From Afipia sp. (GTDB lineage: Bacteria; Pseudomonadota; Alphaproteobacteria; Rhizobiales; Xanthobacteraceae), in contig JAPLPA010000429.1 of assembly GCA_026400415.1 (NCBI GenBank), forward strand, positions 1-6,190: a stretch of 6,190 nt of DNA. Direction: 5' to 3'. The position numbers were made by a program, and so were the translations under genes. Under the pieces are notes generated by a model, which was not told the DNA's origin, did not search any database, and saw only the letters and a program-made list of their open reading frames with translations. The stretch's first letter is position 1. Every line of letters begins with the position of its first letter. This document shows, piece after piece, positions 1-6,105 of the stretch.

Positions 1-227
1 CCGGCCTGAACGCCACCGAGAACACCGGACGGGTTTGTTGGATTGTGCGTGATATCGCCCCAGCCATAGCCAAGGTTGACACCGATATAAGGGCCGACCC
101 AGCTATAGACCAATGGCTGCGGAGCGTAGGGTTCGGCCCGGCGTTGGTATCCCAAATCGGCCGCCTGAGCGGAAACTGCCATGCTCATGGCGGCGAAAAC
201 GATTGCCCCTAGTACCGTTTTACGCAT
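1..227 (-). CDS. Outer-membrane beta-barrel protein (Omp25/RopB-like), 5' part only
   Basis: Seen: an open frame starts at an ATG at 227 and runs off the left edge after 75 codons. An AAGGAG ribosome binding site (minus strand, 240-235) sits seven bases before the ATG. The protein begins MRKTVLGAIVFAAMSMAVSA, a basic residue pair followed by a hydrophobic core, and then an AQA-A-type signal peptidase I site near residues 21-24. The mature part is polar up to about residue 43, then reads SWVGPYIGVNLGYGWGD. Known: W-x-G-x-Y-x-G-x-N-x-GY-x-WG is the usual first strand of the OmpA-like/Omp25 beta-barrel family (PF13505-type), abundant in rhizobia and Bradyrhizobium relatives. These small porin-like proteins sit in the outer membrane; many have no defined substrate. 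Inferred: a full gene would be about 200-280 codons, so most of it lies outside the window. The family call is good, the specific role unknown. Confidence 0.85.
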   Translation of the reverse strand, partial: MRKTVLGAIVFAAMSMAVSAQAADLGYQRRAEPYAPQPLVYSWVGPYIGVNLGYGWGDITHNPTNPSGVLGGVQA

Positions 228-503
228 CTCAATTCTCCTTACGCGAACTCTCGCTATCGACCGTTCGTTCAACCTCATCCGCAAAATGAGAGCGGCATCA
301 GATCGGCGTGGTTACGGATCCCCACTTTTTATCTGTAAGATTTATTGAGATTTTTACGTTAAACAGTCGTTAAGGCGGCTTACCGCCGCGTTAACGTCCT
401 TAACAAAGCGTTACGATTCTGGCCGCGTCAGGGACGGCTTTGGGCCATCTTGTGTGGGCGGCGATCTCTGGATGACGAACCGCACAGCACTTAGATTTAG
501 GCC
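228..503. promoter_or_regulatory. Divergent intergenic region between the outer-membrane protein gene and uvrC
   Basis: These 276 bases should carry promoters for both flanking genes, since they diverge. Bases 330-420 are clearly AT-richer than the surroundings and contain repeated TTAA motifs on both strands: 359-362, 370-373, 391-395 (within the palindrome GTTAAC, 390-395) and 400-404. A short hairpin, GGCGG-CTTA-CCGCC, lies at 374-387 and is flanked by GTTAA and TTAAC, making an imperfect inverted repeat over 369-395. A GATTC (GANTC, the CcrM methylation motif) lies at 415-419. I could not identify a convincing -35/-10 pair for either gene. No small gene or RNA is evident. Confidence 0.5.
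359..373. promoter_or_regulatory. Candidate CtrA-type binding site (TTAA-N7-TTAA)
   Basis: Seen: TTAA at 359-362, seven bases, then TTAA at 370-373. Known: the cell-cycle regulator CtrA of Alphaproteobacteria recognises TTAA-N7-TTAA, usually with a C after the second half-site. Here the next base is G, so the match is incomplete. Further TTAAC half-sites lie at 391-395 and 400-404, but with a spacing of five rather than seven. Inference only: the motif is short and falls in an AT-rich stretch, so chance is a real possibility. Confidence 0.3.
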
Positions 504-2575
504 ATGACGAACGACCCCCGCGAATTGCCGGATCATCCAATCGAGCCAGCAATGGACACGCCGGTCGCGGAGCTGCCTGCGGGAAGCTTGCGCGGTCAGG
601 ATGTCGATCCCGCATCGATGTCGGGCGACGACGAAGAAGAGCCCCGGCTGCCGGAGCAGATTGATGACCAGGTCAATCTTGGTAGCGAGGGAACACTTGC
701 TATCGGAAGGGCTGCCATCGAGCGCGCAGTCAGGCTGGCACCGACGTCGCCTGGCGTTTATCGCATGCTTAACGCAGCGAACGACGTATTGTACGTCGGC
801 AAGGCAAAGAGCGTCAAAAAACGCCTCGCGTCTTACGCGCGCCCGACCGGACATCCGGCACGCATTGCGCGAATGATCGCGGCCACCATCAATGTTGAAA
901 TCGTCTCGACATCGACCGAGACCGAGGCATTGCTTTTGGAAGCTAACCTCATCAAGCAATTGCGTCCCCGTTTCAACGTACTGCTGCGTGACGACAAATC
1001 GTTTCCTTATATTCTGATCTCGGGCGATCACTGGGCACCCCAGATTCTCAAACATCGGGGCGCACAGACCAGACCCGGACGATATTATGGTCCATTCGCG
1101 TCGGTGGGAGCGGTCAACCGCACCATCACGGCATTGCAGCGCGCTTTTCTGGTGCGCTCGTGCACGGATTCGTTTTTTGAAAGCCGGACGAGGCCGTGTC
1201 TTCTTTATCAGATCAAGGGTGCGCTGGGCCGTGCACACAGGAAATCGATTTCCCCGGCTATACGGAACTTGTAAGCGAGGCGAACGAGTTTCTGTCCGGG
1301 CGAAGCCGTCTTGTGAAGCAAGAACTTGCGGTCGAAATGGAGAAGGCGTCCGGCGATCTCGAATTCGAGCGTGCCGCGCTTTATCGAGACCGCCTCGCGG
1401 CACTGTCGGCAATTCAATCGCAGCAGGGCATCAACCCGCGCACTGTCGAGGAGGCGGATGTTTTCGCAATCCATCAGGAAGGTGGCTTTTCGTGCGTTGA
1501 AGTGTTTTTCTTTCGTACCGGACAAAACTGGGGCAACCGCGCATACTTTCCACGCGCAGACAAAACGATGCCGCCGGAGGAGGTGCTTGGGTCGTTCCTC
1601 GCTCAATTCTACGACGACAAGCCACCGCCAAAACTCATTCTTCTCTCTCATATCATTGAGGACGAGGCGCTTCTCGCTGAAGCCCTGTGCGTGAAATCGG
1701 GTCACAAGGTCGAAGTTTCGACACCTAAAAGAAGTGAAAAAAAAGAACTCGTCGCACATGCACTTACAAATGCGCGCGAGGCACTCGGGCGCAAACTTGC
1801 GGATACCGCAACCCAAAATCGGCTGCTGCAGGGACTCGCGACGACACTCGGCCTACCAAAGGTTCCTCGGCGCATCGAAGTTTACGACAATAGCCACATC
1901 CAGGGCACGAATGCGGTCGGTGCAATGATTGTCGCCGGATCGGACGGTTTTCTGAAAAACCAATATCGCAAATTCAACATCAAGTCCGAAGGCCTGACGC
2001 CCGGCGACGACTACGCGATGATGCGCGAAGTGCTTGAACGGCGTTTCAAACGCCTGTTGAGCGAGGCACCCGTTGGCGGCATCCCCGCGATCTTTACGAA
2101 AGACGACGACACGGCGCCGCAATGGCCCGAATTAGTCATCATTGATGGCGGACAAGGCCAACTCAACGCGGTGAGGGAGACATTCGCAGAGTTGAAGCTT
2201 GCGGACATTTCCCTGATCGCAGTTGCGAAGGGCCCGGATCGTGATGCTGGCCGCGAGACGTTGTTCATGCCAGACCGCAAGCCGCTCAAGCTCGAGCCAC
2301 GCGATCCGGTTCTGTATTTCATCCAGCGAATGCGCGACGAGGCTCATCGATTCGTGATCGGGTCGCATCGCAAACTGCGCAAGAAGGACATCCGCGAATC
2401 CGGCCTGCAGGAAATTCCCGGCATCGGCCCGTCACGCAAACGTGCCTTGCTTCACCACTTTGGGACGCTGAAGGAGATCGAGCGGGCCTCGATGGCCGAT
2501 CTAGGCAAGGTTCCGGGAGTAAGCGCCGAAAGCGCTCGCAAGATTTTTGAATTCTTTCACCCAAATGCCGGCTGA
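504..2575 (+). pseudogene. uvrC: UvrC, excinuclease ABC subunit C, split by a one-base deletion
   Basis: UvrC makes the 3' and 5' incisions around DNA lesions in UvrABC nucleotide excision repair. Two overlapping frames (504-1274 and one entered near 1217, ending 2575) together give the whole protein, about 690 residues once one base is restored. In restored numbering: an acidic N-terminal extension (1 to about 75); the GIY-YIG nuclease domain with Y86, Y97-V-G, K100, R107, Y111 and E146; cysteines C220, C232, C240, C244; a UVR (UvrB-binding) motif around 270-305; the RNase H-like nuclease with D462 (DNSHIQG), D548 (IIDGGQGQ) and H615; and a C-terminal helix-hairpin-helix pair from about 632. 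An in-frame TAG at 498-500 makes ATG 504 the first possible start; no clear Shine-Dalgarno precedes it. As written, translation stops at 1274 after 256 residues, losing the second nuclease and the UvrB contact. Identity is certain; whether the break is real or a sequence error is not. Confidence 0.93.
1215..1222 (+). other. uvrC: Frameshift site in uvrC (one base missing between 1217 and 1218)
   Basis: Codons CAG-ATC-AAG (Q236-I-K238) read in the upstream frame up to 1217. From TGC at 1220 the downstream frame reads C-A-G-P-C-T-Q-E-I-D-F-P. The UvrC family has Q-I-(K/G)-R-C-x-G-P-C here, so the expected DNA is AAG-CGG-TGC and the observed AAGGGTGC lacks exactly one C. The site is not a long homopolymer, and there is no X-XXY-YYZ slippery heptamer around it, so programmed -1 frameshifting is unlikely. 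Confidence 0.88.
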
Positions 2576-2616
2576 TGGAGGTACAAACGGAGCCGTTATC
2601 CCAATCCCTGTAGATG

Positions 2617-2630
2617 CCGCCGCGCGGCGG
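2617..2630. repeat. Perfect 14-base GC palindrome between uvrC and pgsA
   Basis: CCGCCGCGCGGCGG equals its own reverse complement and could fold as a CCGCC/GGCGG stem with a GCGC loop. It lies in the 90-base gap (2576-2665) between the uvrC stop and the pgsA start. No T-run follows (next bases TTGACC), so it is not a standard intrinsic terminator. It may slow transcription or be a by-product of high GC. Confidence 0.5.
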
Positions 2631-2665
2631 TTGACCTTCGCGCACCGGCAGTATTGGTAAGCTCG

Positions 2666-3280
2666 ATGAACAGCGTCACGACAAGAAGCTCTGCGAAACA
2701 CTCTTTCGCCTTGCCCAATCTGCTCACCTATTCCCGAATCATTGCCGTTCCGGTGGTGGTGGGTTGCATGTATGCGCAATCGATCCTCGGCGCCCCGCTG
2801 TGGCTGCGCTGGGTTGCGCTTTTCGTTTTCATCGCCGCTGGAGTAACCGATTTTCTTGACGGATATTACGCGCGAACGCTGAATCAGCAATCCGCGTTCG
2901 GTCGCATGCTCGATCCGATTGCCGACAAACTTCTGGTGGCGTCATGTCTTCTGATGCTAGCGGCCGACGACACCATTCGCGGCTGGTCCTTGTGGGCAGC
3001 CATCGTGATTCTCTGTCGTGAGATCCTAGTGTCGGGACTGCGCGAATACCTCGCAGCAATTCGTGTCAGCGTGCCGGTATCGCATTTGGCAAAATGGAAG
3101 ACGACGATCCAGCTTGTGGCGATTGGGTTTCTGATCGCCGGGGAAGCCGGTGAAGTGATTTTGCCTCCAACGACACTGATTGGCATTGTGCTATTGTGGA
3201 TTTCGGCGATCTTCACGATCTACACGGGCTGGGATTATCTTCGCGCGGGAATTCATTACCTGACGGAGGAGGACCAATGA
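2666..3280 (+). CDS. pgsA: CDP-diacylglycerol--glycerol-3-phosphate 3-phosphatidyltransferase
   Basis: PgsA transfers the phosphatidyl group from CDP-diacylglycerol to glycerol-3-phosphate, the committed step towards phosphatidylglycerol and cardiolipin, at the inner membrane. The protein (204 residues from ATG 2666) has the full CDP-alcohol phosphotransferase signature D-x2-DG-x2-AR-x8-G-x3-D-x3-D, with D62, D65, G66, A69, R70, G79, D83 and D87. About six hydrophobic segments are visible, near 17-36, 46-64, 88-101, 108-122, 148-160 and 168-188. Length is typical. The frame also opens at a TTG at 2654, four codons earlier; ATG 2666 is preferred because ATG starts are far commoner, though neither has a strong ribosome binding site. 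The stop overlaps the moaD start in ATGA. PgsA is preferred over phosphatidylcholine or phosphatidylserine synthase of the same superfamily because of length, topology and its position after uvrC, which is conserved in many bacteria. Confidence 0.93.
   Translation: MNSVTTRSSAKHSFALPNLLTYSRIIAVPVVVGCMYAQSILGAPLWLRWVALFVFIAAGVTDFLDGYYARTLNQQSAFGRMLDPIADKLLVASCLLMLAADDTIRGWSLWAAIVILCREILVSGLREYLAAIRVSVPVSHLAKWKTTIQLVAIGFLIAGEAGEVILPPTTLIGIVLLWISAIFTIYTGWDYLRAGIHYLTEEDQ
3265..3272 (+). promoter_or_regulatory. Strong ribosome binding site for moaD
   Basis: GGAGGAGG lies four bases before ATG 3277, inside the last codons of pgsA. It decides the moaD start over longer readings of the same frame, which would begin deep inside pgsA at 3196. 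It also suggests translational coupling with pgsA. Confidence 0.8.
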
Positions 3281-3528
3281 AGGTTCTCTACTTCGCCTCG
3301 GTGCGCGAACGCATCGGCAAAGCGGAAGAGACCGTCGAGCCGCCTGCGAATGTTCGCACGGTGTCCGATTTGATGCAGTGGCTGGTAGCGCGAGGCGAGG
3401 AATACGCCAATGCATTTGCGACCCCGCGTGTCATCCGTGCCGCTATCGACCACACACATGTCAAACCTGATACGGCGATTGCGGGCGCGCGTGAGATCGC
3501 ATTCTTTCCGCCGATGACTGGCGGCTGA
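3277..3528 (+). CDS. moaD: Molybdopterin synthase small subunit MoaD
   Basis: MoaD is the ubiquitin-like sulfur carrier of molybdopterin synthase. Its C-terminal glycine becomes a thiocarboxylate, after adenylation by a MoeB-type enzyme, and supplies the dithiolene sulfurs of molybdenum cofactor in the cytoplasm. The 83-residue protein begins MKVLYFASVRERIG, typical of the first beta strand and loop of MoaD, has the late strand AREIAFFPPM and ends in the diagnostic T-G-G tail (G82, G83). Length matches the family (about 80-85). The start overlaps the pgsA stop (ATGA) with a strong ribosome binding site, and moaE begins six bases after its stop, so subunits are likely made in a coupled way. 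ThiS was considered, but the FFPPMTGG ending and the moaE neighbour settle it. Confidence 0.95.
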   Translation: MKVLYFASVRERIGKAEETVEPPANVRTVSDLMQWLVARGEEYANAFATPRVIRAAIDHTHVKPDTAIAGAREIAFFPPMTGG

Positions 3529-3534
3529 GCCGTC

Positions 3535-4011
3535 ATGTCCGTCCCGGTGACAATCCGCATTCAATCGGTCGATTTCGATATCGCGGCGGAAATCGCAGCT
3601 CTGACGAAACATTCGAAAGACATCGGCGCCGTTGTCAGTTTTTCCGGTATCTGTCGTCGTGGGGCGGGCGATGAGGCCATTGCCGCTATGACGCTGGAGC
3701 ACTATCCCGGAATGGTAGAAGCAGAAATTGCCCGGCACGTCGATGAGGCGATATCGCGCTGGCCGCTCAGTGGTGTCACCGTCATTCATCGTTACGGCCG
3801 CGTGGTTCCGGGCGACAATATCGTGCTGGTGCTGACGGCGTCTGGTCATCGTGAAGTGGCATTTCGTGCCGCGGAGTTTTTGATGGATTATCTGAAGACT
3901 AACGCGCCGTTCTGGAAGTCCGAAGAACGAACGAGCGGAACGGGCGATAAAAAATGGGTCGATGCGCAGGCGCATGACGATGCCGCCACCGCGCGATGGA
4001 AGAAATCGTGA
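3535..4011 (+). CDS. moaE: Molybdopterin synthase catalytic subunit MoaE
   Basis: MoaE converts cyclic pyranopterin monophosphate to molybdopterin using sulfur from the MoaD thiocarboxylate; the enzyme is a MoaE dimer with MoaD at each end. The 158-residue product shows the family motifs in order: GAVVSFSGICRR (31-42), LEHYPGM (54-60), VIHRYGRVVPGDNIVLV (83-99), SGHREVAF (103-110) and LKTNAPFWKSE (120-130). H105-R106 and lysines K121 and K128, spaced seven apart as in E. coli MoaE K119 and K126, are the expected active-site residues, so it should be active. The last bases overlap the prmB start. The other early molybdenum cofactor genes (moaA, moaC, moeB) are not in this window and must be elsewhere. 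Confidence 0.96.
   Translation: MSVPVTIRIQSVDFDIAAEIAALTKHSKDIGAVVSFSGICRRGAGDEAIAAMTLEHYPGMVEAEIARHVDEAISRWPLSGVTVIHRYGRVVPGDNIVLVLTASGHREVAFRAAEFLMDYLKTNAPFWKSEERTSGTGDKKWVDAQAHDDAATARWKKS
3998..4003 (+). promoter_or_regulatory. Ribosome binding site that favours GTG 4008 as the prmB start
   Basis: GGAAGA lies four bases before GTG 4008. The alternative ATG at 3996 overlaps this site and has only GC-rich, purine-poor sequence before it. The GTGA overlap with the moaE stop also fits the ATGA overlap seen at moaD. Confidence 0.5.
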
Positions 4012-4970
4012 CTGCGCGCAAGTCACCAAAAAAAGTCGCGAAGCGCGCCCCCAAAAAAAAGAAGGCAAAAGCTACCAAGCGCGCCCTCGTCGTTACAACC
4101 GCAGCATCGCTCGTGCGTGAGGCCGTTCGCCGCTATGCGAAATCCGATCTGGTATTCGCGCATGGCACGACCGATCCCGTCGCGGAGGCTGCGTTTCTTC
4201 TTTGCGAAACGTTGGGTGTCCACCCAGCGAAATTCGACCGCATTGCAGAAAAATCTGTCTCTGTCGCAAAGGTGACGCGGTTTCGCGAATTGATCGCGCA
4301 GCGCATCGCGACGCGAAAGCCCGCAGCGTATCTCGTCAATAAAATGTATATGTTAGGTCAGCCATTTTATGTCGATGAGCGCGTGATCGTACCCCGCTCA
4401 TTTCTCGGCGAATTGCTCGACGCGCATTTTGACGGCGGTGAGTTTTCGCTGATTGACGATCCTTCGGCCGTGCAGCGCGTGCTAGATCTCTGTACCGGGT
4501 CGGGGTGTTTGGCGATCCTCGCGGCCCAGCGTTTTCCAAATGCGCGCGTCGATTCAGTCGATTTGTCCGCAGACGCGCTGGGCGTGGCCGCGCGTAATGT
4601 CGCCGACTACGGACTGGAGGATCGCGTCATGCTTCGTCGCGGCGATCTTTACGGCGCAATCGGGAACGAGCGTTACGATCTCATTATCACCAATCCGCCA
4701 TACGTGGATGCCGATGGCATGGCTGCATTACCGCGCGAATGTTTGTACGAGCCGAAGCTTGCATTCGACGGCGGCGTTGACGGCCTCGATCTCGTTCGTC
4801 GAATTCTCGGTGAGGCAAAGCGTCATCTCACGCCGGACGGGGGTCTGTTGTGCGAAATCGGCCGTGGCCGGCAAAATCTGGACCGTGCCTATCCGAGCCT
4901 GCCGTTGCTCTGGCTTGAAACCGAGGATTCGGAAGGCGAAGTGTTCTGGCTCGAGGCGTCCGCCCTTTAG
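4008..4970 (+). CDS. prmB: Ribosomal protein L3 N5-glutamine methyltransferase (PrmB, HemK family)
   Basis: PrmB methylates a glutamine of ribosomal protein L3 with S-adenosylmethionine. With start GTG 4008 (320 residues): a lysine-rich tail (1-26), a helical N-terminal domain (about 27-105), then FYVDERVIVPRSFLGEL (about 120-136), the SAM-binding loop DLCTGSGCLA (160-169), the acidic ribose-binding D185 in VDLS, and the catalytic NPPY at 229-232 in ITNPPYVDADGM. Known: NPPY with this fold marks N5-glutamine methyltransferases. The YVDERVxVPRS segment, LDLCTGSGC rather than LDLGTGSG, and the EPKLAFDGGVDGLDLVRRIL stretch resemble E. coli PrmB (YfcB) more than PrmC, which acts on release factors. 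An ATG at 3996 adds four residues and is the alternative start. The tail has 13 Lys/Arg in 26 residues and no acidic residue, which is unusual. The gene follows moaE with a four-base overlap. Confidence 0.87.
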   Translation: MTARKSPKKVAKRAPKKKKAKATKRALVVTTAASLVREAVRRYAKSDLVFAHGTTDPVAEAAFLLCETLGVHPAKFDRIAEKSVSVAKVTRFRELIAQRIATRKPAAYLVNKMYMLGQPFYVDERVIVPRSFLGELLDAHFDGGEFSLIDDPSAVQRVLDLCTGSGCLAILAAQRFPNARVDSVDLSADALGVAARNVADYGLEDRVMLRRGDLYGAIGNERYDLIITNPPYVDADGMAALPRECLYEPKLAFDGGVDGLDLVRRILGEAKRHLTPDGGLLCEIGRGRQNLDRAYPSLPLLWLETEDSEGEVFWLEASAL

Positions 4971-4992
4971 CCGGAATGCCGTCCGCCGCCCG

Positions 4993-6105
4993 TCACAAAA
5001 CTTTCCTGATCCAGTTGTGCGGGTCGGCTGCGCGACCATACTGGATATCGACGAGCTTCTTGCGCATTCCCATCGCAACGGTGCCGGCTGCACCATTGTT
5101 TATCGTGAAATCGCCACTCGCAGAGCGCACGGTGCCGATCGGTGAGATGACAGCTGCCGTGCCGCAGGCGAAAGCCTCTTTCAGCTTTCCGCTTCCGGCA
5201 TCCGAGCGCCACTGATCGATTGTGTAGGTCTCTTCACGCACACGCATGCCGGAATCCTTCGCAAGCGTGATGATTGAATCGCGGGTGATGCCCGGCAGGA
5301 TCGTCCCGAGAGGCGGCGTCAGCAGCGAACCATCGTCGAACACAAAGAAGACGTTCATGCCGCCGAGTTCTTCGATATAGCGGCGCTCGATTGCATCGAG
5401 AAAAACGACCTGATCGCAACCATGATCGATTGCCTCTGCCTGTGCACGCAGACTTGCAGCATAATTGCCTCCGCACTTGACGGCGCCGGTGCCGCCGATC
5501 GCAGCGCGTGTGTAATTCTCCGACACCCAGATCGACACGGGCGCGGGTCCGCCCTTGAAATAGGATCCTACCGGCGAGGCGATGACAGCAAAGATGTATT
5601 CCGCCGAAGGCTTCACGCCGAGAAAGACCTCGTTCGCGATCATGAAGGGCCGCATATAAAGACTGCCTTCGCCGCCCGGCATCCATGCGCGGTCGATACG
5701 CACGAGCTGCTCGACAGCATCGATGAAAACAGACTCAGGCAGCGGTGCCATAGCCATTCGATCTGCCGAATTCCTGAAGCGGCGAGCATTGGCATCCGGG
5801 CGAAACAGGTTCACTCCGCCGTCGTCCCGCTTGTAAGCCTTGAGTCCTTCGAAAATCTCCTGCGCGTAGTGCAGGACCGCAGTAGCCGGATCGAGCGCAA
5901 AATTCGCGCGGGATTCCACGCGCGCATCGTGCCAGCCCTTCGCCTGACTGTAGCGGACGACAGCCATATGATCGGTGAAAACCCGCCCGAAGCCAGGATC
6001 CGCGAGCTTGGCAGTCCGATCCTTCTCGGATGTCGGATTGGCCGATGGCCGAACGTCGAATTTCAACAACATGTCGCCATCGATCTTGTCGAAGGACACT
6101 CCCAT
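4993..6105 (-). CDS. ilvE: Branched-chain amino acid aminotransferase (PLP fold type IV)
   Basis: IlvE catalyses the last step of valine, leucine and isoleucine synthesis and the first step of their breakdown, exchanging the amino group with 2-oxoglutarate/glutamate in the cytoplasm. The 370-residue protein is the longer, BCAT2-like type. It has HYAQEIFEGLKAYK (79-92), the arginine-rich segment FRPDANARRF (101-110), the Schiff-base lysine K210 in TGAVKCGGNYAASL, the PLP-pyridine glutamate E246 in EELGGMN, the loop LTPPLGTILPGITRD (262-276) and EAFACGTAAVISPIG (310-324). All are expected for an active enzyme. A GGAGAG site (minus strand, 6116-6111) five bases before the ATG supports the start. 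The gene converges on prmB and its stop lies 22 bases from the prmB stop. D-amino acid transaminase and aminodeoxychorismate lyase share the fold but lack this length and the motif set. Confidence 0.96.
   Translation of the reverse strand: MGVSFDKIDGDMLLKFDVRPSANPTSEKDRTAKLADPGFGRVFTDHMAVVRYSQAKGWHDARVESRANFALDPATAVLHYAQEIFEGLKAYKRDDGGVNLFRPDANARRFRNSADRMAMAPLPESVFIDAVEQLVRIDRAWMPGGEGSLYMRPFMIANEVFLGVKPSAEYIFAVIASPVGSYFKGGPAPVSIWVSENYTRAAIGGTGAVKCGGNYAASLRAQAEAIDHGCDQVVFLDAIERRYIEELGGMNVFFVFDDGSLLTPPLGTILPGITRDSIITLAKDSGMRVREETYTIDQWRSDAGSGKLKEAFACGTAAVISPIGTVRSASGDFTINNGAAGTVAMGMRKKLVDIQYGRAADPHNWIRKVL

Noticed and set aside
1200..1225. Programmed -1 frameshifting that would rescue UvrC
   Set aside because: There is no slippery heptamer; slipping on ATC-AAG would not keep pairing, and no clear downstream structure was seen. 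A missing base explains it better.
411..1412. A 333-codon open frame antisense to the first part of uvrC
   Set aside because: It lies wholly opposite clear UvrC coding sequence, has no recognisable domain, and its Arg/Cys-rich composition is typical of a shadow of a GC-rich gene.
1196..2575. The downstream uvrC frame as an independent gene starting at GTG 1196
   Set aside because: The first eight codons are just the wrong frame of the upstream fragment, there is no ribosome binding site, and UvrC homology resumes exactly at the frameshift.
2631..2658. A promoter for pgsA with -35 TTGACC
   Set aside because: The matching -10 (TATTGG, about 15 bases on) fits only three of six positions and would place the start of RNA at about the ATG.
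3196..3276. A longer MoaD with 27 extra N-terminal residues
   Set aside because: The extra part is a shifted reading of the end of pgsA; MoaD family proteins begin at MKVLYFA and a strong ribosome binding site precedes ATG 3277.
4540..5145. A 201-codon plus-strand frame crossing the end of prmB
   Set aside because: It is out of frame within prmB and antisense to ilvE, both firmly identified, and shows no domain.
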